Origin: JAIBJN01 sp963775505
GTDB lineage: Bacteria > Actinomycetota > Thermoleophilia > Gaiellales > Gaiellaceae
Length of the DNA: 64,000 bases
Direction: 5' to 3'
Assembly (NCBI GenBank): GCA_963775505.1
Contig: CAVZIL010000008.1
Span: forward strand, 434,001-498,000
The notes beneath the pieces were generated by a model. That model ran no database searches. It worked only from the letters and a program-made list of their open reading frames with translations, and had not been told where the DNA came from. The translations under genes were made by a program, and so were the position numbers. Positions 1 through 7,352 of this stretch are shown here, one piece after another. How positions within the stretch are numbered: the first letter of the stretch is position 1; every line of letters starts with the position of its first letter.

Positions 1-1
1 G

Positions 2-508
2 GCCGCGGCGGGAAGCCTCTTCGGAGAGAACCGGGAGCTGCTCCTGGCCGTAGCGGGGCTGCTGGTCGTGATCCTCGGGTTCGCCATGATGGGCCTGCTC
101 CCGCTGCCGTTCCTCGACCGGCTCGTCGCTCCCGGGCTCGTCGAGGGCGCCCGCAGCACCGGCTCGGCGGCGCTCCTCGGCGGCGCGTTCGGCCTCTGTG
201 CGGCGCCGTGCATCGGCCCCGTCCTCGCCGGCATCCTGGCGCTCGCAGGCGAGGGCCAGACCGTCGCCCAGGGAACGCTCTTGCTCCTCGTGTACTCGGC
301 CGGCCTCGCGCTGCCGTTCCTCGCGGTCGGCGTCGGCTTCGACCGCGCGCTCGGGGCCTTCCGCTGGCTCCGCGACCACTACAGGGTCTTCCGGGTCGTC
401 GCGGGCGCGCTGCTCGTCGCGCTGGGCCTCCTCCTCTTCTTCGACCGCTTCTGGTGGCTGAACGTCGCCGTGAACCGGGTCTTCGAGCTCTTCGGGATCG
501 GGGTCTGA
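2..508 (+). CDS. CcdA/DsbD-like cytochrome c biogenesis membrane protein (5' cut by window edge)
   Basis: This is the C-terminal part of a CcdA-type thiol-disulfide transporter, which passes electrons across the membrane to thioredoxin-like proteins used in cytochrome c maturation. The frame is open from base 2 to the stop at 506-508, so the start lies outside the window; an internal GTG at 68 is not a credible start. Visible are several hydrophobic helices and the family motif APCIGPVLAG, with its proline-cysteine preceded by another cysteine (GLCAAPC). The stop is one base from the end of a convergent DUF309 gene. The family call is firm; the physiological partner cannot be seen here. Confidence 0.85.
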   Translation, partial: AAAGSLFGENRELLLAVAGLLVVILGFAMMGLLPLPFLDRLVAPGLVEGARSTGSAALLGGAFGLCAAPCIGPVLAGILALAGEGQTVAQGTLLLLVYSAGLALPFLAVGVGFDRALGAFRWLRDHYRVFRVVAGALLVALGLLLFFDRFWWLNVAVNRVFELFGIGV

Positions 509-509
509 G

Positions 510-770
510 CTAGGCGTCTCGGAGGACCGGCGGGGGGAGGTCGGGGAAGCGGCCCTGTGCCGTCTCGACCGAGGCGAGCAGCGCGGCCACGTCGAGACGG
601 CGGTGGGCCGGGGCGTACGGGCCGAGCCGGCGCGCGGCCTTCTCGAGCTGGCGCTCGCAGCCGACCCGGTTGCCGCGTCCCGCCTGATACCAGGCGACCG
701 CCACATGGACGAGGCCCTGGAAGAAGTCGCGCTCGGACTCCTCGGCCGCCCTCCAGGCGTCTTCGAGCAC
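510..770 (-). CDS. DUF309 family protein
   Basis: This small helical protein belongs to the DUF309 family, whose function is unknown. Its signature is HEVLEDAWR followed by a stretch containing FFQGL and VAWYQAGRGN. The reading frame stays open and family-like upstream of 770 (ending in GLELIRAGEFFAAHEV) to about 839, next to the Rieske stop. That stretch contains no ATG, GTG or TTG, only CTG at 806-804. The GTG at 770 is the first canonical start, but it would cut off the conserved histidine of HEVLEDAW. The real start is probably CTG, or an indel hides it. It likely sits in one transcript with the Rieske gene upstream. Confidence 0.75.
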   Translation of the reverse strand: MLEDAWRAAEESERDFFQGLVHVAVAWYQAGRGNRVGCERQLEKAARRLGPYAPAHRRLDVAALLASVETAQGRFPDLPPPVLRDA

Positions 771-837
771 CTCGTGAGCGGCGAAGAACTCGCCCGCGCG
801 GATCAGCTCGAGCCCGCGCTCGAGCTCGTCCTCGACC

Positions 838-1149
838 TCAGACGACGACCTTCACCTCGCCGTCCTCGACGACGACCTCGTACGTCTCCAGCTCGATCGC
901 CCGGTCGAACTCGTTCTCGCCCGTGCGGACGTCGTACTGCCAGCCGTGCCAGGGGCAGGAGACGACGCAGCCGTCCAGCTTCCCGCGCCCGAGCGGGCCG
1001 CCCAGGTGCAGGCACTCGGCCTGCGTCGCGTAGAAGCCGTCCGCGCAGTGGAAGACCGCGACCTGCGTCTCGCCGGCCGACGCGACGAGCGCGCTTCCGG
1101 GCGGCAGCTCCTCGGCGCGGGCGACGGTGTGGAGCTGGCCGACGGGCAT
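838..1149 (-). CDS. Rieske (2Fe-2S) domain protein
   Basis: This 103-aa single-domain Rieske ferredoxin is a soluble one-electron carrier of the kind that serves dioxygenases or nitrite-reductase-like systems. The two cluster-binding motifs are CLHLGG (Cys and His) and CPWHGW (Cys and His), spaced as in Rieske ferredoxins. The start is taken at the ATG (MPVGQLHTV) because the frame upstream shows no family similarity. The gene is followed immediately on the same strand by DUF309. A receiver-like protein and a 7Fe ferredoxin lie divergently next to it. Its redox partner cannot be read from the sequence. Confidence 0.88.
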   Translation of the reverse strand: MPVGQLHTVARAEELPPGSALVASAGETQVAVFHCADGFYATQAECLHLGGPLGRGKLDGCVVSCPWHGWQYDVRTGENEFDRAIELETYEVVVEDGEVKVVV

Positions 1150-1197
1150 CGCGGCAACGCTAGCAGAGCACTTTCTCCGCCTGGTACGCTGCCGCCC

Positions 1198-1506
1198 GTG
1201 GCGACGATCCTGCTCGTTGGGGTCGACCTGTTCTTTCGCGGAAAGCTCGACGTGCTCTTGGGCGAAGGGCACCGGCTGACGACCACCGAGAGCATCGACC
1301 CGCCGGACCTCGTGATCTGCGATCTGGCGCGAGTCGAGGCCGAAGAGGTGGCCGACACCTACCCGGACGTGCCCATCCTCGGGTACACGAACCACACGGA
1401 TACGGCCGGCCTTCGCGCGGCCCAGGCGGCCGGGCTGGACAAGGTCGTCGCGCGCTCCGCGCTCGCCGAACGGGCTCCACAGCTCGTGGACGAGCTCGTT
1501 GCATAG
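1198..1506 (+). CDS. Receiver-like (CheY-fold) single-domain protein, diverged
   Basis: This 102-aa protein starts at GTG 1198. It has an alternating beta-alpha pattern like a response-regulator receiver: an initial strand ATILLVGV, a strand DLVICDL whose final Asp sits where the phospho-acceptor would be, and a later strand VPILGYT. The acidic pair expected after the first strand is missing (VGVDLFF instead), so metal-dependent phosphorylation is doubtful. No output domain is present. FdxA follows nine bases downstream, suggesting co-transcription. It could instead be a pseudo-receiver used only for protein contacts. Confidence 0.55.
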   Translation: MATILLVGVDLFFRGKLDVLLGEGHRLTTTESIDPPDLVICDLARVEAEEVADTYPDVPILGYTNHTDTAGLRAAQAAGLDKVVARSALAERAPQLVDELVA

Positions 1507-1515
1507 ACTGGCCGC

Positions 1516-1827
1516 GTGACCTACATCATCGCCGAGCCGTGCATCGACATCCTCGACAAGTCGTGTGTCGACGTTTGCCCGGTGGACTGCATTCACGAGG
1601 CCGAGCGCATGCTCGTGATCGATCCGGAGGAGTGCATCGACTGCGGCGCGTGCGAGCCGGAATGTCCCGTCGAGGCCATCTTCCCCGAGGACGCGCTGCC
1701 GGAGAAGTGGGAGCCCTTCGTGAAGGTCAACTACGCCTACGACGAGGGAGTGGACGTCATCAACAAGCTCGTCGACGAGTACGCGACCGAGCACAACGTC
1801 CAGAATCCGCCGCTCGACCAGCGCTAG
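1516..1827 (+). CDS. fdxA: 7Fe ferredoxin [3Fe-4S][4Fe-4S]
   Basis: This 103-aa ferredoxin is of the actinobacterial FdxA/FdxC type, a low-potential electron carrier. Cysteines at 9, 17, 21 and 25 and again at 40, 43, 46 and 50 give the two-cluster pattern. The second half carries the classic CIDCGACEPECP motif and the first half CVDVCPVDC. An acidic C-terminal extension (WEPFVKVN and following) is typical of the family. Translation starts at GTG 1516. The gene lies directly after the receiver-like gene and 7 bases before the methyltransferase, so the three may form one transcript. Confidence 0.93.
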   Translation: MTYIIAEPCIDILDKSCVDVCPVDCIHEAERMLVIDPEECIDCGACEPECPVEAIFPEDALPEKWEPFVKVNYAYDEGVDVINKLVDEYATEHNVQNPPLDQR

Positions 1828-1834
1828 GACGGAG

Positions 1835-2927
1835 ATGGCAACCGAGGTCGGCGAAGCGCAGCGCGATGCCCTGGCCGAGCGGCTCTTCGGCGCGGCGCTG
1901 GGCGCCTACGAGCTGATGACAGTCCACCTCGGCGACCGCCTCGGCTACTACCGTGCGCTCGCCGAGCGCGGGCAGCTGACGTCCGCTGAGCTCGCCGAGC
2001 GTGACCGGGACCGACGAGCGCTATGCGCGCGAGTGGCTCGAGCAGCAGGCGGTGGCCGGGATCCTCGAGGTCGACGACGTTGCGGCCGACGCCGCCGAGC
2101 GCCGGTACGGACTGCCGGCCGGGCACGCGGAGGTGCTCGTCGAGCGCGACTCGCTCGCGCACCTGACGCCGATGGCGCGCTACGGCGTGTCCTTTGCCCA
2201 GGCGCTTCCGGCCATCGAGGACGCATTCCGCTCCGGGGGCGGGGTGTCCTGGGACGACTTCGGCGCGCTCGGCCGCGAGGCGCAGGGCGACGTCAACCGG
2301 CCGCTCTTCACCAACCTTCTCGGGAGCGAGTGGCTGCCGGCGATCCCTGACGTTCACGAGCGGCTGCTGGCCGATCCGCCGGCGCGGGTCGCGGATGTCG
2401 CGTGCGGCGCCGGCTGGTCGTCGATCGCCATCGCGCGCGCCTACCCGAAGGTGAGCGTCGACGGCCTCGACCTGGACGAGGAATCCGTCGCCCTCGCGCG
2501 CGGGAACGTCGCCGAGACCGAGGTCGCCGATCGGGTGACCGTCCAGATGCGAGACGCCGGCGATCCCGAGCTGGCCGGCTCGTACCAGCTCGTGACCGTC
2601 TTCGAGGCCCTCCACGACATGTCCAGGCCCGTCGAGGTGCTGCGCTCTTTGCGCGGGCTCCTCGCCGAGGACGGCGCCGTGATCGTGATGGACGAGCGCG
2701 TCGCCGATGCGTTCACCGCGCCCGGCGACGAGATCGAGCGCATCGTGTACACGTACAGCGTCCTCTGCTGCCTGGCGGTCGGCCGCTCGGAGCAGCCGTC
2801 GGCGGCGACCGGGACGGTCATGCGGACGGACACGCTACGCCGGTACGCGAGCGAGGCGGGCTTCGTGGAGGTCGAGGTGCTCCCGATCGAGCACGAGGTC
2901 TTCCGCTTCTACCGGCTCCATCCCTAG
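1835..2927 (+). pseudogene. SAM-dependent methyltransferase, interrupted by a +1 frameshift
   Basis: Two reading frames together encode one class I methyltransferase. The first (from ATG 1835) gives an N-terminal helical/winged-helix part, ending usefully near LTSAELAER. The second, open from GTG 2001, continues with TGTDERYAREWLEQQ and reaches the SAM-binding motif VADVACGAGWSS, then DGLDLDEES and a C-terminal sheet. Dropping one base close to 2002 restores a continuous protein of about 363 residues, normal for this family. The break is therefore a single extra base, through a real mutation or a consensus error. The substrate is unknown; the layout resembles small-molecule methyltransferases with a dimerisation domain. 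Confidence 0.8.
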
Positions 2928-2933
2928 GGCCTT

Positions 2934-4016
2934 TCAGCCCTCGCCGAGCGTCGCCCAGACCTCGAGCTTGGAGCGGACGCGGGAGACGACCTCGTCCGTG
3001 AACTCGGTCGTGGAGGCGTGCCCGCCCAGGTCGGCGGTGCGGGTTCCCGCCGAGACTGTCTCGAGGCACGCCTCGCGAATCGCGCGGCCGGCCGTTCTCG
3101 CTTCCTGGTCGTCGATGTGCGAGAGGAGCGCCGCGCCGGCGAGGATCATCGCCATCGGGTTGGCCACGTCCTTCCCTTTGAGCGCGGGCGCCGTGCCGTG
3201 CGCCGCCTCGGCCATGAGCGCGCGCGGGGCGTAGTCCTCGTTGAAGGCGACGAGCAGCGACTCCGAGCCCGCGATCGAGCCGAAGAGGGGGAGGACGAGG
3301 TCGGAGAGGATGTCCCCGTCGCGGTTGAGCGCCGGGATCACGAGCGGCTCTCCCGCCGAGCTGATCAGGAGCGCAAAGGTCGCGTCGATCAGCTGCGGCT
3401 CGTACTCGACCTCCGGGTGCCGCTCCGCCGCGGCGTCCATCTCCTCCTTCAGCATCCCCTCGTAGACTGGGGAGACCGTGTACTTCGGGCCGCCGAAGAC
3501 CTTGGCCTTCGTGCGCTCGGCGTGGCGAAAGGAGAATTCGGCGACCGCCCTGCAGATCCGCCGCTCGATGCGCTCGGTGCGGAAGGCGACCTCGTTCTCG
3601 CCCTCGCCGTCGCGCCATTCCTTGGCGCCGTAGGCGTCTCCGACCGCCATCCGGACGACCGAGATGGGGAAGTGCGCGCCTCCGATCGGCACGACGCCGG
3701 GAATTCGCCGCCCGGTGCGGACGATCACGTGGCCGCCGATCTCCTCGCGGAGGATTCGGTTGGGGCTGCCCACGTCGCCGGAGGTCTCCGGGGTGATCGT
3801 GGCCGCCTTCAGCCCCAGGCCGTGCTCTCGTACCGCCCTGGCGGCGTCGTACACGATCTGGTTCGCCGTTCGGCGGCGTGACTCGAGCGAGAGGTCGAAC
3901 CGCGGGAGCTCGAGCTCGAAGCCGATGACGTCGGCGGCGAGGACACGCAGCGCCTCCTCGAGCAGCTCCTGCCCGGTGTCGTCACCTTCCAGCACCACGA
4001 TCGTCCGCGTCTCCAT
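2934..4016 (-). CDS. Isocitrate/isopropylmalate-family dehydrogenase
   Basis: This 360-aa beta-decarboxylating dehydrogenase oxidises a 2-hydroxy acid using NAD or NADP. Family marks are the early GDDTG, substrate-binding arginines in VRTGRRIPG, the metal-binding DGDILSDLV region, and the cofactor-binding AEAAHGTAPALKGKDVANP near residue 280. The length fits homo-oligomeric members. HGTAP followed by acidic/Lys residues does not let me decide between isocitrate, isopropylmalate and homoisocitrate. It is convergent with the methyltransferase gene and has no leucine-pathway neighbours, which slightly favours isocitrate-like activity. Confidence 0.85.
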   Translation of the reverse strand: METRTIVVLEGDDTGQELLEEALRVLAADVIGFELELPRFDLSLESRRRTANQIVYDAARAVREHGLGLKAATITPETSGDVGSPNRILREEIGGHVIVRTGRRIPGVVPIGGAHFPISVVRMAVGDAYGAKEWRDGEGENEVAFRTERIERRICRAVAEFSFRHAERTKAKVFGGPKYTVSPVYEGMLKEEMDAAAERHPEVEYEPQLIDATFALLISSAGEPLVIPALNRDGDILSDLVLPLFGSIAGSESLLVAFNEDYAPRALMAEAAHGTAPALKGKDVANPMAMILAGAALLSHIDDQEARTAGRAIREACLETVSAGTRTADLGGHASTTEFTDEVVSRVRSKLEVWATLGEG

Positions 4017-4071
4017 GGCGCCGGAGTGTACTCACGTCGATTTCGCGCGGCGCGAGGTGGAATTCGGGCGG

Positions 4072-4105
4072 GTCTATTCGTTCCCTATTGCACGCGTCTA
4101 TTCGT
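4072..4105 (+). repeat. 10-bp direct repeat upstream of the zinc-ribbon gene
   Basis: The sequence gtctattcgt occurs at 4072-4081 and again at 4096-4105, 24 bp apart, in the divergent space between the dehydrogenase start and the small zinc-ribbon gene. The spacing is close to two helical turns. It could be an activator site or part of the promoter; no known regulator motif is recognised. Confidence 0.35.
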
Positions 4106-4160
4106 CCGGAGTAGAGTTCGCCGAGCATGCAGGAGATCCAACTTCTCAGGAGGAAATGGC

Positions 4161-4355
4161 GTGGCAAGAAAGACGATCCTCGTGTGCGACAACTGCGGTT
4201 CCGAAGTCGGAGAAGGAAAGGGCGCTGGACTTCGAGTGACGTACACCGACGCCCGACGCGGGGCGAAGGCGGCGGACCTCTGCGACAACTGCGCCGGCAA
4301 GATGCCGGGCCGACCGGCCGCCCGCCGGGGACGCCGGCCGAAGTCGGCCGCGTAG
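4161..4355 (+). CDS. Small two-CxxC zinc-ribbon protein with basic AT-hook-like tail
   Basis: This 64-aa protein carries CDNCGSE near the N-terminus and LCDNCAGK near the middle, giving a four-cysteine zinc ribbon. A basic tail, GRPAARRGRRPKSA, resembles an AT-hook. GTG 4161 is chosen because a strong ribosome-binding site, aggagg (4149-4154), lies at the right distance; an out-of-frame ATG at 4156 is ignored. The middle segment (LRVTYTDARRGAKAADL) faintly recalls the dimerisation part of Lsr2-like proteins, but I do not assert that relationship. Function is unknown; a small nucleic-acid-binding protein is a reasonable inference. Confidence 0.7.
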   Translation: MARKTILVCDNCGSEVGEGKGAGLRVTYTDARRGAKAADLCDNCAGKMPGRPAARRGRRPKSAA

Positions 4356-4424
4356 GGCCCCAAAAGTCCGGTCGGTGCCCAGCGTGGGCGCGTTGGTCTC
4401 CGGCCGGCTCTCTAAACTGACCAG

Positions 4425-7352
4425 GTGCCGCTGGCGTTGCTGGTTGGCCCGGCGAACGCCGGAAAGGTCTCGCGGCTCCTCGATCGCTATCTGGAGAATC
4501 TCGACCGCGAGCCGTTTCTCGTCGTCCCGAACCGGGCCGAGGTCGATCGCGTCGAGCGCGAGCTGCTCGCGCGCCGTCCGGCCCTGCTCGGCGGCCAGAT
4601 CGGGACGTTCGACGACCTCTTCCGCACGATCGCGCGCGGGGGCGGAGAGCGGCGGAGCGTCGTCACCGATGCCCAGAGGGCGCTCGTGCTCCGCCGCGCG
4701 CTCACCGGCGCGAGCCTGAACGGGCTGCGCGCCTCGTCGCGGTTCTCTGGCTTCGGCGACACGCTCCTCGGTACCGTCTCGGAGCTCGAGTCGGGGCTCG
4801 TCGGCCCGGGCGAGGTCGGCGGAGACCTCGGTGCGCTCTACGCCGCCTATCTGGCGGAGCTCGAGCAGCTGCAGCTCTGGGATCGCGACCGCGAGCGGGA
4901 GTACGCCGTCGCGCGGATCGAGGGCGAGCTCTCGGCCTGGGCCGGCAGGCCGGTGCTCGCGTACGGCTTCGAGGATCTGACCGGAGCCCAGTGGGCTCTG
5001 CTCCAGGCGCTCGCCGGCCGCGCCGAGATCCACGTCTCCCTGCCCTACGAGCCGGGCCGGCCCGCCTTCGCCTCGCTCGGACGCACCGCGGCCGACTTGT
5101 CCGCGCTGGCCGGCGACCAGGTGGAGGAGCTGCCGCCGGCCTACGCCGCGATCGCCCATCCTGCCCTTGCCCACCTCGAGCGTGCGCTCTTCTCCGACGG
5201 GCCCCGCCCCGACGCGCCGCCGCTCGAGGGCGCGGTCCGCTTCCTCGAGGGCGCGGGCTCCCGCGGATCGCTCGAGCTCGTCGCCGACGAGCTGCTCAGC
5301 CTCCTGCGCGGGGGCACGCCTCCGGAGGAGGTCGGTCTCGTCTGCCCTTCCCTCGAGCGGCTGCGGGCGCCGCTCGAGACCGCCCTCTCCGCCGCCGGCA
5401 TCCCGTACGCGATCGAGGGGAGGGTTCGCCTTGGCCAGACGCCCTTCGGTCATTCGCTCCTCTCCGCGCTCCGCTTCCTGTGGCAGGGCGAGGGCCGCCG
5501 CGATCTCTTCGGCTTCCTTCGCTCCCCGTACTCGGGCCTGCCGCGCGCCTCCGCCGACTACCTGGAGGGCCGCCTGCGCGGCCTCGGGGTCCGGTCCGAG
5601 ATCGAGGAGCGGGTGGTCGCCCTGAGGGGGCAGCCGTTGCCGGCGCTCGACGAGGTGCGGGCGGCTCCGACTCCGGTCGAGGCGGTGCGCGTCCTCGCCC
5701 GCGCAATGCTCCGCGGCGCCCATGGACTGGAGGAGCCGCCGGTGGGTGAGGCTTCCCGCCTCGATCTCCGCTCCTGGGAGGCCGCGAGTCGCCTGCTCGA
5801 GGAGCTCGACGGCTGGCGGGAGCTGGCCGGAGAGCTCCCCCGCGAGGACGTCCTCCACGCCCTGGAGCGCCTGCCGGTGCGCATCGCGTCGGCGGCCGAG
5901 CCGGGCCGAGTCGCGGTCCTCGACCTCCTGCGCGCGCGGACGCGCCGCTTCGACACGGTCTTCGTGCTCGGGCTCGAGGAGGGGAGCCTGCCCCGGCGCG
6001 CCGTTCCGTCGCCGTTCCTCGACGACGACGCGCGCCGCGAGCTCGACGAGCGCACGCGCTCCCGGCTCGCCCGACCGGAGCCGGTCTCGCGCGAGCGCTA
6101 CCTCTTCTACGCGGCCTGCAGCCGCCCCTCACGACGGCTCTACCTCGTTCGGGAGGCGGCGACCGACGACGGGGCTCCCCGGCTCGCCAGCCCGTTTTGG
6201 GACGAGGCGCGCGCTCTCTTCGACCCCGCCGACGTCGCTCGGTGGACGCGAAGAAAGCCGCTCTCGGCGCTGACCTGGCAGCTCGAGGAGGCGCCGACGG
6301 AACGCGAGCGCCTCCGGGCGCTCGCCGTCCTCGCCGAGCGCGACGCGCCCGAGGCCGAGTCGCTCGCGGTGGCAAACGGCTGGGAGCGTCGCCTCGAGCG
6401 GGCCCGTTCCGCCTTCGACCGCCGGACGGCGCTCACGAACCCCGCCGTGCTCGCGGAACTCGGTGCGCGCGAGAGCTTCAACGTCACCGAGCTGGAGGCG
6501 TTCGCCACGTGCTCCTCGATCTGGTTCGTGGAGCGGCTTCTCTCGCCGCGCTCGATCGACGCCGAGGTGGACGCGAGGCTGCGCGGCTCGATCGCGCACA
6601 CGACCCTCCACCGCTTCTACGCCGGGCTGCCCAAGGAGGTCGGAACCGAGCGGGTGGAGGCCGGCCGCCTCGAGGACGCCGTCCGCTTCCTGCGCCGGTG
6701 CCTCGAGGACGCCCTCGCGGGCGTCCGCCAGGAGCTCACGGACCTCGAGCGGCGGGAGCTCGAGGGCCGGCTCTGGCGGGATCTGGAGCGGTTCGTCAGC
6801 GAGGAAGCCCGGTCGGAGTCGCCGCTCGTGCCGCGCCGCTTCGAGGTCTCGTTCGGAACGGAGCGGTCGGCACCCGAGCTGCAGCGGGGGCTCGACCTGG
6901 ACGGCTTCTCGCTCTCCGGAAAGATCGACCGCATCGACGTCGACCCGTTCAGCGCGCGGGGGATCGTCTGGGACTACAAGTCGGGGAAGACGGCGTTCTC
7001 GGCAGCGAAGATCGACTCCGAGCTCAGGCTGCAGATCCCGCTCTACATGCTCGTCCTGCGCGACCTGGTCGGGATCGAGCCGCTGGGAGGCCTCTACCGC
7101 GCCCTGGCCGGCGAGCACGACGCCCGCGGCCTCCTGCGCGCCAGCGCCCGCGACGACGGCATCTCGGGGTTCCAGCGCAACGACTACCGCGACGAGGACG
7201 AGTTCTGGGCCCAGATCGAGCGCGCGACCGAGCACGCCCGCAGTTTCGTCGGTCGGATCCGGGCCGGCGACGTCAGGCACGACCCGCTCGGAGACGCGGG
7301 CTGCCCGTCATGGTGTGACCTCGCTCCCATGTGTCGGGTGAGGCGGCAGTGA
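4425..7352 (+). CDS. AddB-like nuclease/helicase-fold subunit (PD-(D/E)XK family)
   Basis: This 975-aa protein resembles the AddB/RexB subunit of AddAB-type double-strand-break resection complexes. A P-loop-like motif GPANAGK lies at about residues 8-14, followed by a degenerate SF1 helicase body. The C-terminal RecB-like nuclease shows GKIDRIDVD and DYKSGK around residues 830-855. A cysteine near 695 (FATCSS) plus C-x3-C-x5-C at the very end (CPSWCDLAPMC) form the iron-sulfur staple around the nuclease. Translation starts at GTG 4425. The 3' end overlaps the AddA-like gene by 22 bases, implying coupled translation of the two subunits. Confidence 0.85.
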   Translation: MPLALLVGPANAGKVSRLLDRYLENLDREPFLVVPNRAEVDRVERELLARRPALLGGQIGTFDDLFRTIARGGGERRSVVTDAQRALVLRRALTGASLNGLRASSRFSGFGDTLLGTVSELESGLVGPGEVGGDLGALYAAYLAELEQLQLWDRDREREYAVARIEGELSAWAGRPVLAYGFEDLTGAQWALLQALAGRAEIHVSLPYEPGRPAFASLGRTAADLSALAGDQVEELPPAYAAIAHPALAHLERALFSDGPRPDAPPLEGAVRFLEGAGSRGSLELVADELLSLLRGGTPPEEVGLVCPSLERLRAPLETALSAAGIPYAIEGRVRLGQTPFGHSLLSALRFLWQGEGRRDLFGFLRSPYSGLPRASADYLEGRLRGLGVRSEIEERVVALRGQPLPALDEVRAAPTPVEAVRVLARAMLRGAHGLEEPPVGEASRLDLRSWEAASRLLEELDGWRELAGELPREDVLHALERLPVRIASAAEPGRVAVLDLLRARTRRFDTVFVLGLEEGSLPRRAVPSPFLDDDARRELDERTRSRLARPEPVSRERYLFYAACSRPSRRLYLVREAATDDGAPRLASPFWDEARALFDPADVARWTRRKPLSALTWQLEEAPTERERLRALAVLAERDAPEAESLAVANGWERRLERARSAFDRRTALTNPAVLAELGARESFNVTELEAFATCSSIWFVERLLSPRSIDAEVDARLRGSIAHTTLHRFYAGLPKEVGTERVEAGRLEDAVRFLRRCLEDALAGVRQELTDLERRELEGRLWRDLERFVSEEARSESPLVPRRFEVSFGTERSAPELQRGLDLDGFSLSGKIDRIDVDPFSARGIVWDYKSGKTAFSAAKIDSELRLQIPLYMLVLRDLVGIEPLGGLYRALAGEHDARGLLRASARDDGISGFQRNDYRDEDEFWAQIERATEHARSFVGRIRAGDVRHDPLGDAGCPSWCDLAPMCRVRRQ

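Noticed and set aside
4146..5858. 570-codon open frame on the minus strand
   Set aside because: It is antisense to the AddB-like gene, has the Arg/Glu/Leu-rich composition typical of shadows in GC-rich DNA, and shows no domain.
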